Source: Bacteriovorax stolpii
Lineage (GTDB): Bacteria > Bdellovibrionota > Bacteriovoracia > Bacteriovoracales > Bacteriovoracaceae
Reading direction: 5' to 3'
Assembly: GCA_945860895.1 (NCBI GenBank)
Contig: CAMASK010000015.1
Span: 1 to 47,543 of the forward strand
DNA: 47,543 bases
The notes beneath the pieces are model-generated. The model saw nothing but the letters and a program-made list of their open reading frames with translations. It was not told the origin of the DNA and did no database searches. Positions 40,938-47,543 of the stretch are shown here, piece by piece. Position 1 is the first letter of the stretch. Every line of letters starts with the position of its first letter. Both the position numbers and the translations under genes were made by a program.

Positions 40938-41597
40938 ATGTTACTAAGAATATTTTTAAGTCTTATCTTAATTCAATTTTCCTCTTGTGCTTTTTTCGTT
41001 GGTTCAACACTTAAAGGTCAGAAGATTGAAGAACTCATTAATTACCTTAAAGGCACTGGCGAAGGCAAAGGTCGACTAGGTATTAATCATCATCAATACT
41101 TATTTGGTTTTGAAGCAGTCTTAAAAGAAAATCATGACTGGATTCTGGCAGCAAATATTCCTCTGCATGGTGAGGAGATTCTATTATTAAAGAACCTCAG
41201 TCAGGAAAAAGTTGCGGGTGATCTTGAAGAAAGTCTCGAAGCAAGGATCGAAAAGGGAATTGCTGATTATCTTCGATCACAGAAAAAATCTCCCAAATTG
41301 GCAAAAATTTTTCTAATAGAGCTTAGACGTATGATGCGTTTAGTACTTCATGCAGAGCTAAATTTAAAAGTCACATGTCACGGTAATGAATGCAAAATAG
41401 GGAATTCTTCTTATGTGGTTGAGGCTAAGTCAGAAGAGCTCTCATTTAAAAAATTATTATCTTCAGATTTTGAAATTGAATATATTGCTCAAAATCTTAC
41501 AGGGTCTATCTTTCGCAGGGGTAATATTTTTCTTCATTCGAAGAAGCCTTCCCAAACCCAAGAAACATTATTGTCGCTTGAACTTTTTTGGAACTAA
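40938..41597 (+). CDS. small lipoprotein of unknown function
   Basis: 219 residues. Signal peptide with lipobox Q-F-S-S-C17. The N-terminal mature part has K-G-T-G-E-G-K-G-R-L-G-I-N-H-H-Q-Y-L-F-G-F-E (about 38-59), a pattern seen in lipoproteins of the outer-membrane assembly type, but I cannot assign it. Two more cysteines (C-H-G-N-E-C, about 149-154) may form a disulfide. It lies 27 bases after the TPR lipoprotein, with a leaderless-type promoter of its own, so it may be transcribed both alone and with that gene. Confidence 0.78.
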   Translation: MLLRIFLSLILIQFSSCAFFVGSTLKGQKIEELINYLKGTGEGKGRLGINHHQYLFGFEAVLKENHDWILAANIPLHGEEILLLKNLSQEKVAGDLEESLEARIEKGIADYLRSQKKSPKLAKIFLIELRRMMRLVLHAELNLKVTCHGNECKIGNSSYVVEAKSEELSFKKLLSSDFEIEYIAQNLTGSIFRRGNIFLHSKKPSQTQETLLSLELFWN

Positions 41598-41724
41598 AAT
41601 AAAGTGAATAGTTGACTGTAACGGTGGCAGAAAGCACCTCTTGTCAGATACTTACCCTTTTTGTAGTGATTAAATAGAGGATACGCTTACAATACTGATA
41701 TATAATTTTTAGGAGCTTCTTAAG

Positions 41725-43482
41725 ATGAAAAGTTTAGTCCTGTTATTTTATGGAATTCTATTTTTGTCTTGGGGTTGCTCTAAAGATAGAAATTTTGATG
41801 AGCGTGAATTACATTTAATTTCTCCTGAAGCCATTGCTGGATTTGATCCGATTCATGCATCTGATATGTATTCAGGAAATGAAATGGGAAAAGTTTACGA
41901 AGGCTTATTTGAGTTCCATCCATTAAAGCGTCCTTACGAACTAATGCCAAACCTTGCAGAATCTCTTCCTGAAGTAAGTGCCGATGGACTTACTTATACT
42001 TTCAAGTTCAAAAAAGGTGTGCAGTTTCATGACAGTCCTGCTTTCAAAGACGGTAAAGGTCGTGAACTGAAGTCTGATGACATTCTTTATTCCTTAAAGA
42101 GACTAGCTGATCCAAAACTCCAGGCCAAAGGCTGGTGGTTATTTGATGATAAGATTATAGGCTTGAATGAGTGGAAAGATAAAAATGCTCCTCTTGAAGC
42201 AACCAATTATGATGAAGAAATTGAAGGCTTGAAAAAAATCGATGATTACACACTAATCATAAAACTAAAAAAACCTTATCCGCAATTTTTATACGCTCTG
42301 GCCATGCCATATTCATTTATCGTTGCTAAAGAAGCTGTTGATCATTTTGGAAAAGAATTTTTGAATCATCCGGTTGGAACAGGACCTTTTATTCTTCCCG
42401 TCTTTGAACAGTCTAATCGTATTGTTTACACTAAAAATCCAAATTTCCGCGAAAAATTTTATCCATCTGAAGGTGAAGAAGGCGATGATAAGCTTGGCTT
42501 ATTAGCAGACGCTGGCAAGAAAATACCGATGGTTGATAAAATCATCGTAGACATCGTGGTTCAATCTCAGCCGAAGTGGTTATCATTTCAAAAAGCTAAA
42601 GCTGATCTATTGGAGATTCCTAAAGATAACTTTGACCAAGCCGTTATTGGTGGAAAAGAACTGTCTGAAGAATTAAAGGGAAAAGGTATTCGTCTTTTTG
42701 CTAATCCTCAGTTAGACACTACATTTTTTGCTTTCAATCACGATGATCCTTTGTTTAAAAACAAAAAACTTCGTCAGGCCATGTCTATGGCGTGGAATCG
42801 TGAAGAAGCTAATAAGCTTTTCTACAATAGCGCTGCACTTGAAGCTCAGAGTGTTATCCCACCAGGTCTTGGTGGATACCGTAAAGATTTTAAAAACCCA
42901 TATGTTAAATTTGATGTGGGCCAGTCGAAGAAGCTTTTAGCTGAGGCCGGTTTTCCGAATGGAAAGGGACTTCCCTTTATTACAGTTCAAACGCGTAATG
43001 AAACAGTTGCCCGTCAAGTCATTGAACACTTTGCTAAAAATCTATCTAAAGTTGGAATCAAAATTAAAGTAGGGATGAATACCTGGCCAGAGCTAGTTAA
43101 CAAGGTCACTAAGCGTCAGCATCAAATGTACACAATGGGCTGGGGAGCTGATTATCCTGATGCTGAAAATTTCCTTGGACTACTCTACTGCCCAAATTCT
43201 TCACCTGGTTCAAATGGGTCTAACTACTGTAATCCGAATTTCGATAATCTTTTCAAAACAGCTACGATTCTTCAGGAGAGTCCTGAGAGGAATGCACTTT
43301 ATGAAAAAATGAATGAAATGATTGCAAACGAGAGTCCATGGATTTTTGGTTTTCACCGTACTAAATTCTACCTTTCACAGGCATGGCTCAAAAATTACAA
43401 ATTTATGGAATTCAATCATTCTCAATTCCAATATTTGAATGTTGATCTAGAAGTTAAAAAAGAGTTATCGAAAAAGTTCTAA
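41725..43482 (+). CDS. peptide ABC transporter substrate-binding lipoprotein (family 5)
   Basis: 585 residues. Lipobox L-S-W-G-C18 anchors it to a membrane. The OppA/DppA-type family-5 fold is recognised by the start of the mature domain (F-D-P-I-H-A-S-D-M-Y), the Y-E-G-L-F-E segment (about 56-61), L-K-K-P-Y-P-Q-F-L-Y, F-A-F-N-H-D-D-P...L-R-Q-A-M-S and M-G-W-G-A-D-Y-P-D-A-E-N-F-L near 471-484. It would bind peptides outside the inner membrane and deliver them to the following permeases. AGGAG precedes the ATG. First gene of a four-gene ABC operon. Confidence 0.95.
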   Translation: MKSLVLLFYGILFLSWGCSKDRNFDERELHLISPEAIAGFDPIHASDMYSGNEMGKVYEGLFEFHPLKRPYELMPNLAESLPEVSADGLTYTFKFKKGVQFHDSPAFKDGKGRELKSDDILYSLKRLADPKLQAKGWWLFDDKIIGLNEWKDKNAPLEATNYDEEIEGLKKIDDYTLIIKLKKPYPQFLYALAMPYSFIVAKEAVDHFGKEFLNHPVGTGPFILPVFEQSNRIVYTKNPNFREKFYPSEGEEGDDKLGLLADAGKKIPMVDKIIVDIVVQSQPKWLSFQKAKADLLEIPKDNFDQAVIGGKELSEELKGKGIRLFANPQLDTTFFAFNHDDPLFKNKKLRQAMSMAWNREEANKLFYNSAALEAQSVIPPGLGGYRKDFKNPYVKFDVGQSKKLLAEAGFPNGKGLPFITVQTRNETVARQVIEHFAKNLSKVGIKIKVGMNTWPELVNKVTKRQHQMYTMGWGADYPDAENFLGLLYCPNSSPGSNGSNYCNPNFDNLFKTATILQESPERNALYEKMNEMIANESPWIFGFHRTKFYLSQAWLKNYKFMEFNHSQFQYLNVDLEVKKELSKKF

Positions 43483-43492
43483 AAGGTAGTAA

Positions 43493-44428
43493 GTGGCTAA
43501 GTATATTCTCAGAAGGCTCCTATACATGATTCCTGTGTTGTTGGGAGTGAGCCTTATTATTTTTGTGTTGTTCAATTTAGTGGCCGGAGATCCTACAGCA
43601 GTTCTACTGGGAAAAAATGCTACTGCAAGGCAGATGGCTGAATTGAGAGAAACGTTGGGATTAAATAAGTCTGCTTTTGCCCAATATTTGGATGTTGTGA
43701 AGTCAGCTTTTACTTTTGACTTTGGACGTTCATGGGCTACTAAGCAAGAAATAACCCACATGATTAGGCAGGGTGCTTATCCTTCATTGTGTTTGTCCAT
43801 ACCAGCATTTTTTCTTTCTACAGTCTTCTCGCTAATTATTTCTCTTTTTGTTGCTTACTACCGGGGCAAAGGAATTGATTTATTTATTCGTTTTCTTTGT
43901 ATTGCAGGTATGAGTATTTCTGCATTGGCATACATCCTGTTTTTTCAATGGTTTTTAGCCTTTAAGTTAGGGTGGTTTGAGATTTCAGGATTTGAATTTG
44001 GTTTTCCGGATTTTGTTCCTTATATTGCTCTACCCGCTATAATCTGGATCCTTTTAAGTTTGGGACCTGATGTTCGCTTTTTCAGAACAATTATTTTAGA
44101 TGAAATCTATCAAGACTATGTAAGAACGGCCCGTGCAAAAGGGCTTTCAGAGTTAACCATTCTCATGAGGCATGTTTTAAGAAATGCCATGATCCCGATC
44201 ATAACTTATGTAGTGATTCAGTTGCCGTTTCTGATCTTAGGTGCACTTCTGCTCGAAAGCTTCTTTAGTATTCCTGGTCTAGGTGGCATGACTTTGAATG
44301 CATTAAATTCTTCTGATTTTCCTGTGATCAAAGCGATGGCAATACTCTCAAGTGTTATGTATATCATCTTTGGTTTAATCTCAGACATTCTTTATACCGT
44401 GGCCGATCCACGCGTGAAGTTGAAGTAG
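43493..44428 (+). CDS. peptide ABC transporter permease 1 (DppB/YejB type)
   Basis: 311 residues, GTG start, AAGG ahead. Six membrane segments. The inner-membrane permease motif is E-I-Y-Q-D-Y-V-R-T-A-R-A-K-G-L-S (about 203-218), the cytoplasmic EAA-type loop that touches the ATPase. A typical N-terminus (Y-I-L-R-R-L-L-Y-M-I-P) and G-D-P-T-A-V-L-L-G follow. It starts 10 bases after the binding-protein stop. Confidence 0.95.
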   Translation: MAKYILRRLLYMIPVLLGVSLIIFVLFNLVAGDPTAVLLGKNATARQMAELRETLGLNKSAFAQYLDVVKSAFTFDFGRSWATKQEITHMIRQGAYPSLCLSIPAFFLSTVFSLIISLFVAYYRGKGIDLFIRFLCIAGMSISALAYILFFQWFLAFKLGWFEISGFEFGFPDFVPYIALPAIIWILLSLGPDVRFFRTIILDEIYQDYVRTARAKGLSELTILMRHVLRNAMIPIITYVVIQLPFLILGALLLESFFSIPGLGGMTLNALNSSDFPVIKAMAILSSVMYIIFGLISDILYTVADPRVKLK

Positions 44429-44436
44429 GTGATGAG

Positions 44437-45288
44437 ATGAAAAAAAACTCAATATGGAAAGATGCTTTTAAAACATTGTCCAAAGATAAATGGGCCATGA
44501 TTTCATTGGGCATAGTTTTGATTTACAGTCTCATTGCACTACTTTCAGCAACTGGTCTCATTGCTGCTGACTGGGCCCAAGAAGTGGGAACTTCTAATCT
44601 TCCTCCGAGTGCAGAGCATTTTTTTGGAACCGATATTTTTGGAAGAAGTGTCTTAACTAAAGTCATCCGCGGTACTCAAGTTGCCATGTCGGTAGGACTG
44701 GCTACTTCACTCATAGCAATACCAATTGGAGTAATTCTAGGCGCACTAGCAGGATATTTTGGCGGATGGGTAGATGACATCATTACATGGCTCTATACTA
44801 CATTCTCTTCAATTCCAAATATCATGTTGCTTATTTCCATTACGATGATACTGGGCAAAGGTTTATTTGCTATCTATGTTGCTTTGGGTGCAACTAGCTG
44901 GGTTACACTTTGTCGTTTGATTCGTGGAGAAGTAATGAAGCATAAAGAACGAGAGTATGTTCAGGCAGCCACTGCCATTGGTGGAGGTCATATGAGAAAA
45001 CTCTTTCTTCACATCCTACCAAATGTTAGTCACATCGTAATCATTAATACTTCTCTTCAATTCCAGATCGCGATTAAGTCAGAAGTTATTCTGTCTTATC
45101 TTGGTTTAGGCGTTCAAGGGGAGCCAAGTTGGGGAACGATGATTGACGATGCGAAGTTAGAACTTGCCCGCGGAGTCTGGTGGCAGTTAGCGGGAGCTAC
45201 TATTGCCATGTTTTTAGTTGTTCTGGCATTTAATTTATTAGGGGATGCATTACGTGATGCTCTCGATCCTAAGCTAAAAGGAAAATAG
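44437..45288 (+). CDS. peptide ABC transporter permease 2 (DppC/YejE type)
   Basis: 283 residues. N-terminal membrane helix, then P-S-x-E-H-F-F-G-T-D-I-F-G-R-S, the conserved periplasmic motif of this family. The EAA loop is E-R-E-Y-V-Q-A-A-T-A-I-G-G-G (about 171-184), and W-G-T-M-I-D-D-A follows near 230. It pairs with the upstream permease to form the channel. It starts 8 bases after that gene and ends 3 bases before the ATPase gene. Confidence 0.95.
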   Translation: MKKNSIWKDAFKTLSKDKWAMISLGIVLIYSLIALLSATGLIAADWAQEVGTSNLPPSAEHFFGTDIFGRSVLTKVIRGTQVAMSVGLATSLIAIPIGVILGALAGYFGGWVDDIITWLYTTFSSIPNIMLLISITMILGKGLFAIYVALGATSWVTLCRLIRGEVMKHKEREYVQAATAIGGGHMRKLFLHILPNVSHIVIINTSLQFQIAIKSEVILSYLGLGVQGEPSWGTMIDDAKLELARGVWWQLAGATIAMFLVVLAFNLLGDALRDALDPKLKGK

Positions 45289-45291
45289 AAA

Positions 45292-47022
45292 ATGACTTCA
45301 ACATCACTGCTTTCAGTAAGAAACCTTGTTGTAGAATTCCAGACCGGTGAGGGTTTGGTTAGAGCGGTTAATAATGTCTCATTTGACATTCCAGCGGGAA
45401 AAACGATTGGAATCGTGGGTGAGTCTGGATCAGGTAAAAGTGTTACCTCACTTGCCGTAATGGGCCTTCTGCAAAAACCTGCTGCAAAAATTCCTCAAGG
45501 GGAAATTTTCTTCAATGGAGTTGATCTTCTAAAGTGCAATGATAATCAGATGCGTGATCTGAGAGGAAATCAGATTTCAATGATTTTTCAGGAACCTATG
45601 ACTAGTTTGAATCCTGTTTTCAAAGTGGGAGATCAAATTGCAGAGGCTATTCGCATTCATAAGAATGTTTCCAATCGCCAAGCCTGGGACAAAGCGGTTC
45701 ATCTAATGAATCTAGTTGGTATTCCCAATCCTTCTGCTAGTGCTCATAAGTATCCGCATGAAATGTCAGGTGGTCAAAAACAACGTGTGATGATTGCTAT
45801 GGCAATTTCTTGTGATCCGAAACTTTTAATTGCAGATGAACCGACAACTGCTCTGGATGTAACGATTCAAAAACAAGTTCTGGAACTCATGCACAAAATC
45901 CAACAAGAGTTAAAAATGAGTATGATGTTCATTACTCACGATCTTGGTGTTATTGGTGACATCGCTGATGATGTGGTGGTGATGTACCGCTCAAATATTG
46001 TTGAAAAAAATAATGCGAATGCTATTTTTACTGAAGCTCATCATCCTTACACGAAAGGTTTGCTCGCCTGTCGACCTAAGCTGGGAGCAAATCCAAAACG
46101 ACTTTTAACAGTCAGTGATTTCATGACTGAAGATGGAAAAGAGAAACAAGTTCCTGCATCACGTATAGAAGTTTATGAAAAAGAGAATTTCATTGATCAT
46201 GGTCAGAAGGTTCTTCTGGAAGTAAAAAATCTTGTGACACAATTCCCAATCAAAGGGGGAATTTTTGGCAGAACTGTTGATCACTTTAAAGCTGTTAATA
46301 ATGTAAGTTTTAAATTAAAAAAAGGGCAGACACTTGGTTTAGTAGGCGAGTCGGGTTGTGGCAAAACAACTCTTGGCAGAAGCATCCTCAGACTGGTTGA
46401 GCCTTCTGCGGGAAATATTATTTATGACGGTAAGGACATCACCAATATAGGCCATGAAGAGATGCGACTTCTTCGTAAGAAAATGCAGATCATTTTCCAG
46501 GATCCTTATTCCTCTTTGAACCCACGCATGACTGTTGCCGACATTCTAATGGAGCCTTTAGTAATCCACAATGAGGGTGGTAATAAGAATCAAAGATATA
46601 ATATGGCCCGTGAACTACTTGAGAAAGTAGGGCTAAATGCGAGCCAAATGAACCGATATCCTCATGAATTTTCTGGTGGTCAGAGACAACGTATTTGTAT
46701 TGCCCGAGCCCTTATGCTTCGCCCGGAATTTGTGATCTGTGATGAATCTGTTTCAGCGTTGGACGTTTCGATTCAGGCGCAAGTATTAAATCTACTTTTA
46801 GATCTTCAGTCAGAATTTGGTCTTACTTACGTTTTCATTTCACACGACTTAAGTGTTGTAAATTTTATTGCTGATGAAGTTGGTGTGATGAACGCAGGTC
46901 AAATCATTGAAATGGATAAAGCGAGCTCAATCTATAAGAATGCCAAAGAAGAGTATACACGCACTCTTCTTTCAGCAATTCCTAAAGGTGAAACTAAGCG
47001 TTCATTGGCTTCATTGGTTTAA
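45292..47022 (+). CDS. peptide ABC transporter, fused double ATPase (YejF-like)
   Basis: 576 residues, two complete ABC domains in one chain. Domain 1: Walker A G-E-S-G-S-G-K-S, Q loop, signature M-S-G-G-Q-K-Q-R, Walker B L-L-I-A-D-E-P-T. Domain 2: G-E-S-G-C-G-K-T-T, F-S-G-G-Q-R-Q-R, and F-V-I-C-D-E-S-V in place of the usual D-E-P. The linker between them carries the oligopeptide C-terminal ATPase extension. The gene order binding protein-permease-permease-fused ATPase is that of yejABEF. The last 29 bases overlap the convergent symporter gene. Confidence 0.95.
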   Translation: MTSTSLLSVRNLVVEFQTGEGLVRAVNNVSFDIPAGKTIGIVGESGSGKSVTSLAVMGLLQKPAAKIPQGEIFFNGVDLLKCNDNQMRDLRGNQISMIFQEPMTSLNPVFKVGDQIAEAIRIHKNVSNRQAWDKAVHLMNLVGIPNPSASAHKYPHEMSGGQKQRVMIAMAISCDPKLLIADEPTTALDVTIQKQVLELMHKIQQELKMSMMFITHDLGVIGDIADDVVVMYRSNIVEKNNANAIFTEAHHPYTKGLLACRPKLGANPKRLLTVSDFMTEDGKEKQVPASRIEVYEKENFIDHGQKVLLEVKNLVTQFPIKGGIFGRTVDHFKAVNNVSFKLKKGQTLGLVGESGCGKTTLGRSILRLVEPSAGNIIYDGKDITNIGHEEMRLLRKKMQIIFQDPYSSLNPRMTVADILMEPLVIHNEGGNKNQRYNMARELLEKVGLNASQMNRYPHEFSGGQRQRICIARALMLRPEFVICDESVSALDVSIQAQVLNLLLDLQSEFGLTYVFISHDLSVVNFIADEVGVMNAGQIIEMDKASSIYKNAKEEYTRTLLSAIPKGETKRSLASLV

Positions 47023-47542
47023 CGGCACAGTATATTTTTAGAAAAATGATACTGAGGACAAATCCCCAATAAACATTGAGATTCCAATCCCATTGTAAAA
47101 CTTGCGTATTTAGATATACACCACTCATTCCGCAAAGGTATGCCCCAATAACACTGGCCGGAGTAAGACGATATTGGAACCATCTTTTTAGAATGACTTT
47201 GCTCGTAAATAACGCAAGAAGCGATCCACCTGTCCAGGACTGAGCTTTAAGACCCAATAGTAATAATCCATCATTACTCGAAGCTATAATCGCCACGGTA
47301 AGAATTAAGCCTGCCACCAGCACCGAGTCTAAAAAGCCATAGAGTTTAAGCTTTTTTACATCTCGATTTGGAAAAATATCATTATAGAATGTAGCACATA
47401 AAGCATTGATGGTTGAATCCAACACACTCATAGTCGCAGCTAAAACACCTGCCACCATAATTCCTCGAAGTCCCGTAGGAAAATAATTTACAATAAAATG
47501 TGGGAACAAGTGGTCTGCATTTGGAACTGAGGCTGGAATTGG
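46994..47542 (-). CDS. sodium:solute symporter, C-terminal part
   Basis: The frame enters from the right edge and stops at 46994, giving about 182 residues. F-P-H-F-I-V-N-Y-F-P-T-G-L-R-G-I-M-V-A-G-V-L-A-A-T-M-S splits across two adjacent family elements: the G-L-R-G-I and A-A-x-M-S-x-L-D-S motifs diagnostic of the SSS family, followed by about four membrane helices. The substrate (sugar, amino acid, vitamin, iodide-like) cannot be told. The start is beyond the window; the TTG at 47509 is not a start, because the frame stays open and family-like before it. Confidence 0.88.
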   Translation of the reverse strand, partial: PIPASVPNADHLFPHFIVNYFPTGLRGIMVAGVLAATMSVLDSTINALCATFYNDIFPNRDVKKLKLYGFLDSVLVAGLILTVAIIASSNDGLLLLGLKAQSWTGGSLLALFTSKVILKRWFQYRLTPASVIGAYLCGMSGVYLNTQVLQWDWNLNVYWGFVLSIIFLKIYCAVKPMKPMNA

Positions 47543-47543
47543 A

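Noticed and set aside
47507-47509. TTG 47509 as start of the symporter
   Set aside because: The frame continues open to the window edge with family-like sequence, so the gene is partial.

Overview
The window is AT-rich, densely packed bacterial chromosome with about 41 complete or near-complete protein genes. It has no rRNA, tRNA or CRISPR array that I can recognise. The gene set includes a cytochrome c/FTR1 iron-permease fusion, an ATP/ADP-translocase-like carrier, a secreted NucA-type nuclease, two secreted or oligopeptide-type peptidases, a PhaR-like regulator, a tandem ArsA/Get3-like ATPase pair and a third-class GshA. Together these point to a Gram-negative bacterium of the Bdellovibrionota type, probably the Bacteriovorax/Halobacteriovorax side. 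This is inferred from gene content; no phylogenetic marker was compared.

Layout. 1-280: right end of an IS3-family element fused to the 5' fragment of a small secreted-protein gene. 333-3154: DCC-family thiol protein, a DUF6624 protein and a large secreted protein of unknown function. 3208-5685: tyrS, with deoC and a GST convergent to it. 5860-9253: a lipoprotein with a possible sigma-54 promoter, a DmdC-like acyl-CoA dehydrogenase and a PD-(D/E)XK-like protein. 9261-12517: THUMP RNA methyltransferase, ahcY and rpiB. 12562-16333: apparent operon of a DtxR-family repressor, a nucleotide-carrier-like membrane protein and an M3 peptidase. 16426-22734: GAF/PAS histidine kinase, secreted nuclease, cytochrome c-FTR1 permease, hotdog thioesterase and nitronate monooxygenase. 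22859-28759: secreted M28 aminopeptidase, SUV3-like RNA helicase, DUF455 ferritin-like protein and an ATP-grasp-like protein. 28724-33240: class II aldolase, acidic membrane protein, HD-GYP protein, degenerate PP2C-like protein and a small secreted protein. 33230-38670 (minus): a six-gene run of phaR, an outer-membrane barrel, two Get3-like ATPases, gshA and a cystathionine lyase/synthase. 39060-47022: a TPR lipoprotein, a second lipoprotein, then a complete peptide ABC transporter with a fused double ATPase. A partial sodium:solute symporter closes the window.

How it fits together. Many genes fit a lifestyle that digests and imports macromolecules: secreted nuclease and aminopeptidase, oligopeptide and peptide uptake, nucleotide carrier, deoC and rpiB. 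The sulfur/redox theme recurs in ahcY, gshA, cystathionine enzyme, GST and DCC protein. Two genome-architecture patterns stand out. All eight native convergent gene pairs abut or overlap at their 3' ends with no intergenic terminator. Several genes have a -10 hexamer so close to the start codon that the mRNA should be leaderless. The best candidates for undescribed systems are the DUF455/ATP-grasp pair (26877-28759) and the phaR-OMP-Get3-like pair-gshA operon (33230-38670).
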